From Nevskia sp964451925 (GTDB lineage: Bacteria; Pseudomonadota; Gammaproteobacteria; Nevskiales; Nevskiaceae): 64,000 bases of DNA. Positions 7,950 through 15,871 of this stretch are shown one piece after another. Where the stretch lies: assembly GCA_964451925.1 (NCBI GenBank), contig CAYVKA010000017.1:16277-80276 (forward strand), read 5' to 3'. The first letter of the stretch is position 1. Every line of letters begins with the position of its first letter. The position numbers and the translations under genes are program-made. The notes below the pieces were generated by a model. That model did not search any database, was not told the DNA's origin, and saw nothing but the letters and a program-made list of their open reading frames with translations.

Positions 7950-9896
7950 CTATCGGGCGCCGGGCGGTATGGTACGGCTCTGCGGGAAGTGACGCCTTAT
8001 CTGTTCTCTCAATTCCGCTGCGTGGGTGGCTTCCGGCTTGTTCAATTCGCTTGCTTCCAATTGATCAAGCAGTTCAGACGCTGCTGCCAGTTTTTCTTGC
8101 AGGATTAGGACCTCGACGAGATCGAGTTTGAATGCAGAATTACCGGGGGAAGCACTGGCCGCGTCTGAAAAGGCGCTTTCTGCCAAGGCATAGTCGTGAA
8201 GCTGATTTGCCGCGAACGCTCCATAGGCGGCCAGCAGCCTGGCGCTGGGCCCCGGATGACTGAGCGCGGCAAGAAATGCATCGAGCAACTGCGGCGTGTC
8301 ATTGGGGCACTCTCCCTTGCGCTGGCAGTCAGCCAGCGATTGCAAGGCGCTGATATCCTCCTGGGCCGGCGGTTGGCTTGCGAGCTTTGCGGACAAGGTT
8401 TGCCACCACTGGGCTTTGATCGCCTGGTGCATATGGCCCGCCACGATGATCAGTCCGGCCGGGGCTGCGGCATCGGAGCCCGGGAGCGCAGCTGCCTTTT
8501 CGAATGCTTGCATCGCGGGTTCGATCAATTTGGAATCGGCCCTGTAGCCAGAAGCAATAGCCAGTGTCCGGCCCAATTCATAATTTGCGCGCGGAGAATC
8601 GGGATGTTCAGTGGCTTCGGCAAATGCGAAGCGGATGGGGTTGCCCCAGTCATAAGCACGCTGCGTCGTGACATAGCAGAACAGGGACAGTACAACCATC
8701 ACCAACGCTCCACCCAGTGCGCGGTATCTTGGCTGGATTTCGAGAATCAGGGCGGCCACAGCCAATAGCAGGCCGATTGAAGCAAAATAGTTGCGGTGCT
8801 CGAATACCAGCTCGAGAGGGATGACCGTGGCGGTGAGCAGGTGTGCGGCAAAGTACCAGGCGATGCCCAGCGCATAAAGCGGTATCTTGCGCCGCAGGGC
8901 CAACGCGGAAGTCAGCAGGCTGGCCAGAAGTACGGCGCTGCCTAGCGTTGCCGGCGGGTCGAACCAGCTATGAGAGAGGACGATGTCGTCGTGATAGAAG
9001 CCGAGGCTGCCGGGATGAGGAAGCAGTGTCCAGCGCAGGTAGTCGACGACAATACGCAGCTCGGTAAGAAGCCGTTCCGACAGTGTGAATGGCCTGCCAG
9101 CGTACGCCCCTGCTGCGAGGTAGTGCGGTAGCAGCCACGCCAATACTGTGAGCCCAGGAACAAGAAGCAGGACAGCGTAGATCGTCCAAAGATGGCGTTG
9201 CCCAGTTCGGTTCGGCGCCTTAAAGCGTAGGACGGTCAATTCGACCAGAAATGCGTAGAGCGGCAGCAGCGCTGCAGTTTCCTTGCACAGGATTCCCAGC
9301 CCGCTGCCCAGCACAAGTCCGATTGCGCACAATCGGACGTCGCTTTGTCCGGCCAGTATTCTGCGGCGTCCCTGCAGGTAGGCCAGCAGGCCGCCGAGTA
9401 CGAAGAACTGGGCCAGGCCTTCCATGCGCTGGACCAGGTAGAGCACCGAGCTGAGGTTGATCGGGCATACCAGCCATGCGCAGCTCAATCCCAGGGCTGC
9501 GATAGTGGCGTCGCTTTCCTGGAAGCACCTGCCGTACTGGTGGTTCCATAGACCCAACAGCAACTGCAGTACACCATACAGCAATACGCCGTTGACAAGG
9601 TGAATGATCAGATTGGTGAGTTTCATCGGCCACGGGTCAGCGCCGGTGAAGTAGTAGTTCCCCGCATAGCTGATCATGGCCAGGGGGCGCGGAAGGTCGC
9701 GGGCGGGAGAGGCATTTGCTGCGCGCTTCCAGTCCTGCCAGTCCAGGCTCGTGACATGTACTGCGTTGTTTTCGACGATGTTCGGGAAGTCGTCGAACAG
9801 GTAGTTTCCCCCCAGCCCGGGCCAGTAGAGTGCTGTGGTCAGCAGGAGCATGGCCAGAACGCCGGCTGTGGCTATTCGGGTGGGTGTGTTTATCAC
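7950..9896 (-). CDS. GT-C-like multipass membrane protein with TPR tail (TMTC-like), second of tandem pair
   Basis: This is a 648-residue protein. The N-terminal membrane segment is followed by YLFDDFPNIVENNAVH, the Asp-Asp loop typical of TMTC/PMT-like GT-C glycosyltransferases. About ten membrane segments run to roughly residue 410, then a soluble helical TPR-like region reaches the C-terminus. Such proteins use a polyprenyl-phosphate sugar donor and act on the periplasmic side. The start is GTG, overlapping the stop of the upstream paralogue (GTGA), so the two are coupled. Both follow pilA on the same strand, making pilin or surface-protein glycosylation plausible but unproven. Confidence 0.75.
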   Translation of the reverse strand: MINTPTRIATAGVLAMLLLTTALYWPGLGGNYLFDDFPNIVENNAVHVTSLDWQDWKRAANASPARDLPRPLAMISYAGNYYFTGADPWPMKLTNLIIHLVNGVLLYGVLQLLLGLWNHQYGRCFQESDATIAALGLSCAWLVCPINLSSVLYLVQRMEGLAQFFVLGGLLAYLQGRRRILAGQSDVRLCAIGLVLGSGLGILCKETAALLPLYAFLVELTVLRFKAPNRTGQRHLWTIYAVLLLVPGLTVLAWLLPHYLAAGAYAGRPFTLSERLLTELRIVVDYLRWTLLPHPGSLGFYHDDIVLSHSWFDPPATLGSAVLLASLLTSALALRRKIPLYALGIAWYFAAHLLTATVIPLELVFEHRNYFASIGLLLAVAALILEIQPRYRALGGALVMVVLSLFCYVTTQRAYDWGNPIRFAFAEATEHPDSPRANYELGRTLAIASGYRADSKLIEPAMQAFEKAAALPGSDAAAPAGLIIVAGHMHQAIKAQWWQTLSAKLASQPPAQEDISALQSLADCQRKGECPNDTPQLLDAFLAALSHPGPSARLLAAYGAFAANQLHDYALAESAFSDAASASPGNSAFKLDLVEVLILQEKLAAASELLDQLEASELNKPEATHAAELREQIRRHFPQSRTIPPGAR

Positions 9897-11902
9897 GGCG
9901 AGTGCGAGTTATTGCTGCTTTTGGGATCTCTGGTAGTGGGCGGCGCGGCAGCCGATGCTTCCGACCGCAACTGCCGTTCCAGCCGGTCCAGCTCCGATGC
10001 CCAGTAGCCGTCGCGGTCGAGCAACCAGGCATGAATTGCCGCCATGCCGCGGAGGCCGCGATCGGAGGGTTGCAGGGTTCTGTAGTACTCCAGGTGCTGC
10101 ACGCCGAGGTTCTGGAAGCCGGCGGCTCCCAGTTGAGCGGCCTGCATCAAGGCGCTGTCGGGAGTTGCATAGACCGCCAGGCTGGAGTCGAAAGCACGCA
10201 ACGCGTCGCCGCCTTTGCCTTGCGCCAGAGCCAGGCGGCCGTCCAGGTCCAGCATATCGTGCTGATGACCGGCGCCGCGCGAATAGTATGGATTGCGGCG
10301 CACGGCGTTGATCAATCGCGCAACGGCTGTGTAGTCCAGGCCGATGCAGCGCGATTGCGCCGCACTGTCGACTGCTCCGTTCAGCCAATATTGCACCAGT
10401 TCTGTCTGCTCATGATTGTGGGCCAGCGCATAGTCGGCCAAATCGATGGCTTTGGCGTCAACCCGCCCGGCGACGCATTCCACGTCGACGAGGTTGATCG
10501 CGAGTTGCGCTTCGTCGGGCATTCTGTCCAGAGCCCTTATCAGTCTGGCCGCGGCTTGGCGTGGCCGCCCTACGGCGGCTTCATAACTGGCCGCGTTGGC
10601 CTGGGCTCTGGGAGAATCCATGCCGGTCTGCGCCAACAGGAGCGCTTGTTCAAAAGGCTTGCCCCAGATGCTGGCGCGCGCGTGACACAGCGCCAGCAAC
10701 AACAGTGGCAGAACCCCGCTCAGGGCAGGACGCAATACCCGCAACGGTCCCGTGTCGGTCAGCCATAGAGCCAGGGGCCAGAACATCGGCAGCGCAGGAA
10801 CATAGTTGCGGTGTTCGAAATACAGTTCGAGCGGGATCAGCGTGCTCTCGAGCAACTGTCCGGCACAGTAGAACAGAATGGCGAACGAGCTTGCTGGGTG
10901 ACGCCGGCGCAGCAGGAATCCGGCCGCTACCAGCGCAAGGACCGCAATCAGCGCCGGCAGCGTGGTCCAGGGGTGAAGGAGATTTTGCGATGCATGGAAT
11001 CCGTCGTTGAAAACGCTGACGCCGCTGGCCCGTGGGATCCAAAGCTGCCTGAGGTAATCGCACAGCACGCGCGGCTCAGTGGTCAGCCTTTGAGCCGTGG
11101 ACCACGGGCGAGTGCCCACATTCCCGGAAGCGAACAGCGCTGGCACTTGACTCAGCAGCCAGGTGGCGATGAAGCCGCTGGGGAGGCCGAGCAACAGAAG
11201 GCGGGTGCGACCGAAAAGTTGAACCCCGGGAGGATTGCTCCCGATACCATTGTTGCGCTGCAGTAAGGTCCAGTCCATCACCAGTAGCAGCAGCGGCAGC
11301 AATGCACCATTGGCTTTGCACAGAACGGCAAGCAGGGTGCAACCTACGGCCGATGCCAGTAGAAGCGGCAGTCCACCGCGACGGCGCTGCAAGGTTCTCT
11401 CGCGTCCGGCAATCCAGAGCAGTGCGGCCAGCAGCGTAAAGGTCGCCGGCAGCATGGCCTCGCGCTGAACCACGTACAACGTGGTGGAGACAAAGAAGGG
11501 GTGAACTGTCCAGATGGTGGCGCCGAGCAATGCTGAAGCCTGAGCCTGAATTTCCGTCACACCGAGCTTGCGACCCAGCTTCAACAAAACCCAGGTCAAT
11601 AGCAGGCCATTGAGCAGATGCAGCAGGATATTGGTGCGCTTGAATGGCTCGGTATCGGCCGGCCAGTCATTGGCATCGATCAGGAATGTCAGCAGGGACA
11701 GCGGCCGGCCGGTCGGATCGGCGTTGCCTGAACTCAGATACAGAAGGAGTGAACGAAGATTGTCGATCTTGCCGTAGGCGCCGAGTTGCCCAAGATTGTT
11801 GAAATCGTCGAACAGGAATGCGCCGCTAAGCCCGGGCAAATAGGCCCACCACGCCAAGAGGGGCAGGGCCAGCAAGCAGAGGAGAAGAATTGGCCGGAGC
11901 AT
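9893..11902 (-). CDS. GT-C-like multipass membrane protein with TPR tail (TMTC-like), first of tandem pair
   Basis: This 669-residue protein is built like the following gene. An N-terminal hydrophobic helix is followed by FLFDDFNNLG as the acidic first loop, then multiple membrane helices with FKRTNILLHLLNGLLL and LELYFEHRNYVPALP motifs, both of which have counterparts in the downstream paralogue. A periplasmic TPR-like tail starts near residue 430. The pair probably arose by duplication. The ATG follows immediately after the poly-T run of the pilA terminator and has no obvious adjacent Shine-Dalgarno; the nearest GGGAGG lies inside the terminator stem. Expression may depend on readthrough from pilA. 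The function as a membrane glycosyltransferase is inferred. Confidence 0.75.
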   Translation of the reverse strand: MLRPILLLCLLALPLLAWWAYLPGLSGAFLFDDFNNLGQLGAYGKIDNLRSLLLYLSSGNADPTGRPLSLLTFLIDANDWPADTEPFKRTNILLHLLNGLLLTWVLLKLGRKLGVTEIQAQASALLGATIWTVHPFFVSTTLYVVQREAMLPATFTLLAALLWIAGRERTLQRRRGGLPLLLASAVGCTLLAVLCKANGALLPLLLLVMDWTLLQRNNGIGSNPPGVQLFGRTRLLLLGLPSGFIATWLLSQVPALFASGNVGTRPWSTAQRLTTEPRVLCDYLRQLWIPRASGVSVFNDGFHASQNLLHPWTTLPALIAVLALVAAGFLLRRRHPASSFAILFYCAGQLLESTLIPLELYFEHRNYVPALPMFWPLALWLTDTGPLRVLRPALSGVLPLLLLALCHARASIWGKPFEQALLLAQTGMDSPRAQANAASYEAAVGRPRQAAARLIRALDRMPDEAQLAINLVDVECVAGRVDAKAIDLADYALAHNHEQTELVQYWLNGAVDSAAQSRCIGLDYTAVARLINAVRRNPYYSRGAGHQHDMLDLDGRLALAQGKGGDALRAFDSSLAVYATPDSALMQAAQLGAAGFQNLGVQHLEYYRTLQPSDRGLRGMAAIHAWLLDRDGYWASELDRLERQLRSEASAAAPPTTRDPKSSNNSHSP

Positions 11903-11934
11903 AAAAAAAGGAGGGCCGCGGACGCGGCCCTCCC
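11903..11934 (-). terminator. Rho-independent terminator after pilA
   Basis: On the minus strand an 11-base arm GGAGGGCCGCG pairs perfectly with CGCGGCCCTCC (11910-11933) and is followed by seven T residues. The T run ends directly at the ATG of the 669-residue membrane-protein gene. It should separate abundant pilin mRNA from low-level readthrough into the membrane pair. Confidence 0.93.
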
Positions 11935-11958
11935 AGAAATTCTAGCTAAAAATCTAAA

Positions 11959-12426
11959 TTAGCTGCGGCAAACCTGCGGCAGATACTTGTTCGCAATCGT
12001 GGTCTTGCCGCCAGCGGCAGCGCCAGAGGTCGACTTGCAGTTCCAGATGATGCTGCCCTGAGTGCTGGAAGCGTAGGCCGAGTAAGCCAGTAAGCCGCCG
12101 CTGACCTTGATGTTCGCCTGGCCGCCCATGGTCGCGACAATCACGCCAGGCTTGGTGGTGGAATCGACCGAAGTCACATATTTGCCGATAATCGAAACGG
12201 CGCTTTCCAGACCGGCGCTGGACGGGTTGGTGGGGAAATAGCCCTTGTTGTTGTAGAACTCGGCGAGGGCGGTCTTCTGGCCGTCGGCCAGCACGGCGGC
12301 TTCAGACACCTGCGAACGGATGGTGTAGTCCTGGTAAGCGGGGATGGCGATGGCCGCCAGAATGCCGATGATCGCCACCACAATCATCAGTTCGATCAGG
12401 GTAAAGCCCTGTTGCATCTTCTTCAT
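11959..12426 (-). CDS. pilA: Type IV major pilin PilA
   Basis: This 155-residue type IVa prepilin has the short basic leader MKKMQQG cut by PilD between Gly7 and Phe8. The mature N-terminus FTLIELMIVVAIIGILAAIA contains the essential Glu5 (Glu12 of the precursor). Cys130 and Cys153 form the expected C-terminal disulfide loop, and the chain ends in Arg-Ser. A C-terminal serine beside the disulfide loop is the modified residue in some glycosylated Pseudomonas and Acinetobacter pilins, so modification is possible here. The upstream region contains GAAGGA as Shine-Dalgarno, a sigma-54-type promoter and an enhancer-like palindrome. A strong terminator follows. Confidence 0.96.
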   Translation of the reverse strand: MKKMQQGFTLIELMIVVAIIGILAAIAIPAYQDYTIRSQVSEAAVLADGQKTALAEFYNNKGYFPTNPSSAGLESAVSIIGKYVTSVDSTTKPGVIVATMGGQANIKVSGGLLAYSAYASSTQGSIIWNCKSTSGAAAGGKTTIANKYLPQVCRS

Positions 12427-12491
12427 GGTCCTTCACTCCGTTAACGGTTAGTTAAATTTTCACATACGGCCGTCGCCGCTATGCTCTGGCA

Positions 12492-12507
12492 AGCAGGCTT
12501 TGTGCCG
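12492..12507 (-). promoter_or_regulatory. Sigma-54 (RpoN) promoter of pilA
   Basis: The minus strand reads CGGCACAAAGCCTGCT. It matches the -24/-12 consensus TGGCACG-N4-TTGCA at the invariant GG and GC, with their exact 12-base offset. The predicted start lies about 55 bases before the pilA ATG. PilR/RpoN control of pilA is established in related bacteria. Confidence 0.82.
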
Positions 12508-12590
12508 GCAGTATAATTATTCAAAATCAATATATTACAGAATGATCTTGCTGTCGTAGCTCTGCTGTTTAGGGCTTCTGGCAGTAAAAA

Positions 12591-12609
12591 ACTGACACAA
12601 TTTGTCAGT
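12591..12609. promoter_or_regulatory. Perfect palindrome upstream of pilA, candidate PilR/enhancer-binding site
   Basis: ACTGACA and TGTCAGT are perfect 7-base inverted arms around a 5-base CAATT centre, located about 85 bases upstream of the -24 element. This is the usual position for an NtrC/PilR-type activator site. The regulator assignment is inferred from position and symmetry. Confidence 0.5.
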
Positions 12610-12838
12610 GGCGGCCCGGAATGCCCGGATGTGTGTGCGGCAAGTCGCCTTCAACGCGAAGCCGAGTTTGCTCAGGTCGATGCGCCTCGCCACGTTGTGG
12701 GGGCTGATGGACCATGAAGGAAGCTCTTTAACGGCTTGGTGCGCCTATGCGCAACGGCAGGAAAGCGGCAGAATCTCGCAGCGCTCTATCGCAGCTATCG
12801 TTCGAACTTCGCAAAATAACGCCGTTTCAGGATAAAAA

Positions 12839-14212
12839 ATGCTCCTAGCGCGCCGGGCCCATGCCCACGGGTCATCTGCCCGTCTTAAAGTGTATGGGTG
12901 TGTGTTGCTGGTCGTGGTGTTGGCGTTTGTGCAACGGCTCTGGTTCATCCGCGCGGGCTTGGTCGTCAACCCGATGATTGGTGACGCCGTACAGTATTGC
13001 GACTACGCCTGGAATCTGGTGCAGTCCCATGTTTTTTCTCTGTCGCCGCCTGGCTCTGAGAACGTCGTGCCGGACAACTACCGCGATCCGGGATATCCGC
13101 TTTTCCTTGCGGCGTGGTTGGTGCTGTGGGGGTCTGGTGATCCGTGGTATCACGCGGTGCTGTTCGTGCAGGCCGTGTTGGGTGCCCTGAGTGCGGGTGT
13201 GGCAATGCTCACGGCAATGCAGTGGCTTGGTCTGCGCATTGCGTTTTTCGTGGGTATGGCGGTCGCCCTGTGGCCGCACAGCGTGTCGATTTCCGGGTTC
13301 CTGCTGTCTGAAACCTTGTTCGGGTTTGTCGTCCTTGTTTCGATTGGTTTTCTTGCAATGGCTTCGAGGTCGGCGTCCAAGGTGCCATGGGCCATCGCCG
13401 GGTTGAGCTTTGGCGCGGCCAGCCTGGTGAACGCGACTCTGACCCCCTTCTGTCCGCTGCTGGCTGTTGTTTTGATGGCAAGGCGGGCCGCTCCAAGGCC
13501 GCTGTTGTTGACGTTGATGATCGCATCGCTCGTCATGCCCCTGGCCTGGTCGGCCCGCACCAGGATCCTGCCGGACGGGCCCTCCGCCGGGAGTCGCGTC
13601 ATGACCAACCTGGTTCAGGGCAGTTGGGCCGACTATCACTCGGCCTACATCAAGGCACTCTTCGGCGATGTGCCGGCAAAGGCGGTCATGTCGGACATGG
13701 ACTCGGACATCGCGCTTGCGGTCAAGTCTCCGGAAGATTGGCTTTCAGTTCTTGCCACCCGGATCCGGCAGGATCCTGTGCACTACATCGCCTGGTATGC
13801 CTGGAAACCCTATCTGCTTTGGGCCTGGAATATTCGTGTTGGCGCCGGTGATGTATACCCGTATCCCGTTGCGCACCCGATTTATCGGACCTATCTCGTC
13901 ATGCGGTTGTTCGAATCAATTTGCGCAGCGCTCAATCCTTTGCTGTTTGCGTTGATGGTCGGGGGTGTATGGATCGTCCTGACCAGACCTGCAAAGAGCG
14001 CCGCGACGATCGCTCTATACGCCATGTCCGCGTTGATCGCTTACGAAACGCTGGTCTATAGCCTGCTGCAAGCGGAGCCTCGTTATTCCATACCGTTCAG
14101 GCCGTTGGAAATCATGCTCGCGGCGACGGCCATGACGTGGATCGTTTCATTCATACAAAAGAGGCGAACAGCATCCGGTCGGGTCGGCGACGGTTCCGGA
14201 GATGCCAGTTAA
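12839..14212 (+). CDS. PMT/ArnT-like membrane glycosyltransferase (GT39 family)
   Basis: This 457-residue integral membrane protein starts with a hydrophobic helix at about 17-38. It is followed by the acidic first periplasmic loop (PMIGDAVQYCDYAWNL) and YRDPGYPLFLAAW, a D...PGYP arrangement typical of the PMT/ArnT superfamily. Several further membrane helices follow, and a short basic Gly/Ser tail (residues 437-457) ends the protein. Such enzymes transfer sugars from polyprenyl phosphate to lipid or protein acceptors on the periplasmic face. It is transcribed away from pilA. Pilin, lipid A and other glycans are all possible acceptors. Confidence 0.7.
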   Translation: MLLARRAHAHGSSARLKVYGCVLLVVVLAFVQRLWFIRAGLVVNPMIGDAVQYCDYAWNLVQSHVFSLSPPGSENVVPDNYRDPGYPLFLAAWLVLWGSGDPWYHAVLFVQAVLGALSAGVAMLTAMQWLGLRIAFFVGMAVALWPHSVSISGFLLSETLFGFVVLVSIGFLAMASRSASKVPWAIAGLSFGAASLVNATLTPFCPLLAVVLMARRAAPRPLLLTLMIASLVMPLAWSARTRILPDGPSAGSRVMTNLVQGSWADYHSAYIKALFGDVPAKAVMSDMDSDIALAVKSPEDWLSVLATRIRQDPVHYIAWYAWKPYLLWAWNIRVGAGDVYPYPVAHPIYRTYLVMRLFESICAALNPLLFALMVGGVWIVLTRPAKSAATIALYAMSALIAYETLVYSLLQAEPRYSIPFRPLEIMLAATAMTWIVSFIQKRRTASGRVGDGSGDAS

Positions 14213-14439
14213 TGCAGCCGCCGGAAGCTCATGGCCACGAGTGTCTCGCTTGCTTGCCTCCAAGCCATGCTGCGACGTCACTGGCCAATCGTAGCAGTGC
14301 TGATTTTCGTTGCGCCGATTTATCCGGCATCCGCGCCCGGCGATGGGCGGATCATCTGCACGCCGGTGAAATTCCCCTGATGGGCCGCAAAGCTTCGCTC
14401 ATTGTCTGGTGATCAAGGTATTCGCTACGCGTTTGCTGT

Positions 14440-15753
14440 TCAGGCGCGGACGATGTTATCGGCGGGTTTGCGAAAAACGCCGCGGGTATCGATGACGATC
14501 AACGCATGGTGGGCGATGGCCGCGTAGTCGAACGCATCATGATCCGCTGCGACAATGACCGCATCGCACGACGCCAGGTGCTCCGGCGTGACGGCCACGC
14601 TGCTCAGCGCAATCCGCCCCCGCCGCAGCGGCGGAATCACCGGAATGTGCGGGTCGCTGTATTCCACTTCCGCCCCAAGCTGCTGTAGCTGCTCCAGCAG
14701 CTCCAGCGCCGGCGATTCGCGCAGGTCATCCACATTTTTCTTGTAGGCGATGCCGAGGATCAGGATGCGCGAGCCGCGCACCGCCTTGCCGCGCTGGTTG
14801 AGCGCGTCGATGGTCTTGCGCACCACCCATTCCGGCATGGCGTGGTTGATTTCGCCGGCCAGTTCGATGAAGCGCGTGTGCACGCCGTACTCGCGCGCTT
14901 TCCAGGTGAGATAAAACGGGTCGATGGGGATGCAATGCCCGCCCAGTCCGGGGCCGGGGTAGTAGGGGACGAAGCCGAAGGGCTTGGTGGCGGCGGCGTC
15001 GATCACCTCGAAGATGTCGATCCCCATGCGGTCGGCCACCATCTTCAGCTCGTTGACCAGGCCGATGTTCACCGCGCGGTGGATGTTCTCCAGCAGCTTG
15101 GCCAGTTCGGCCACCTGGGTCGAGCTGACCGGCACCACCCGGTCCACCGCCACGGCGTAGAGCGCCTCGCCCACGTCGCGGCAGGCCGCGGTGCTGCCGC
15201 CGACCAGCTTGGGGATGTTGCGTGTGTCGTATTTTTTGTTGCCGGGATCCTGGCGTTCCGGCGAATACACCAGGAACAGGTTTTCGCCCACCTTCAGCCC
15301 GGTGCTTTCCAGCACCGGCCGCAACTCCTCCTCGGTGGTGCCGGGGTAGGTGGTGCTTTCCAGTGAAACGACCTGGCCGGGGCGCAGGTGGCGGCTCAGC
15401 TCGCTGGCGGTGTCGAGCACATAGCTCAGGTCCGGTTCGCGGTGGCGGTTCAGCGGGGTGGGCACGCAGATGATCAGCGCGTCGGCTTCGGCGCAGCGGC
15501 TGAAGTCAGTGGTGGCGCTGAAGCCGGTGGCGTGGGCCGCGCTGATGGCGGCGTCGGGGATGTAGTTGATGTAGCTGCGGCCCGCCGCCAGCTTGCGCGG
15601 CTTTTCCGGGTCGATGTCGAAGCCGATCACCTTGATGCCGGCCTCGGCGAAGCGCAGCGCCAGCGGCAGGCCGACATACCCCAGGCCGAGCACCCCCACC
15701 GTGGCCTGCCGCGAGCGGAAGCCCTCCAGCAATGTCTGGGCGTAGCTGTTCAT
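14440..15753 (-). CDS. wbpA: UDP-N-acetylglucosamine 6-dehydrogenase-type nucleotide sugar dehydrogenase
   Basis: This 437-residue NAD-dependent dehydrogenase probably oxidises UDP-GlcNAc (or a related UDP-sugar) at C6 to the uronic acid, for O-antigen or capsule. The Rossmann motif GLGYVGLP is at residues 23-30, the catalytic cysteine is Cys274 in GLGGHCIPIDPF, and ILGIAYKKNVDDLRESPAL marks the C-terminal domain. The length equals WbpA of Pseudomonas (about 436), longer than hydrophobic-core UDP-glucose dehydrogenases of the Ugd type with different loops. It is transcribed alone, divergent from leuS. Confidence 0.85.
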   Translation of the reverse strand: MNSYAQTLLEGFRSRQATVGVLGLGYVGLPLALRFAEAGIKVIGFDIDPEKPRKLAAGRSYINYIPDAAISAAHATGFSATTDFSRCAEADALIICVPTPLNRHREPDLSYVLDTASELSRHLRPGQVVSLESTTYPGTTEEELRPVLESTGLKVGENLFLVYSPERQDPGNKKYDTRNIPKLVGGSTAACRDVGEALYAVAVDRVVPVSSTQVAELAKLLENIHRAVNIGLVNELKMVADRMGIDIFEVIDAAATKPFGFVPYYPGPGLGGHCIPIDPFYLTWKAREYGVHTRFIELAGEINHAMPEWVVRKTIDALNQRGKAVRGSRILILGIAYKKNVDDLRESPALELLEQLQQLGAEVEYSDPHIPVIPPLRRGRIALSSVAVTPEHLASCDAVIVAADHDAFDYAAIAHHALIVIDTRGVFRKPADNIVRA

Positions 15754-15820
15754 TGAGTTCGAGTTTTCCAGGATTTCCGGGCTGTGGCGGGCTCTGCCGG
15801 CGGCAGGAGACCCCCGTGGT

Positions 15821-15829
15821 TGCTACAAT
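15821..15829 (+). promoter_or_regulatory. Extended -10 promoter candidate for leuS
   Basis: TGCTACAAT, an extended -10 (TGn plus TACAAT), lies 43 bases before the leuS ATG. No clear -35 hexamer is visible, which is tolerated with an extended -10. Confidence 0.45.
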
Positions 15830-15871
15830 CCGCGTTCTAACAAGTCCGCGTCGCCACCGTAATTTCCCATC

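Larger units (their letters stand above)
12427..12838. other. pilA / GT39 divergent intergenic region
   Basis: This 412-base gene-free stretch holds the pilA leader, its sigma-54-type promoter and the palindrome centred near 12600. The right half leads into the divergent membrane glycosyltransferase gene; I see only a possible Shine-Dalgarno (AGGAT) just before its ATG and no convincing promoter. Confidence 0.6.

Noticed and set aside
14137..14412. 91-residue plus-strand frame after the GT39 gene
   Set aside because: Begins inside the preceding gene in another frame, with no ribosome site, conserved motif or sensible composition.
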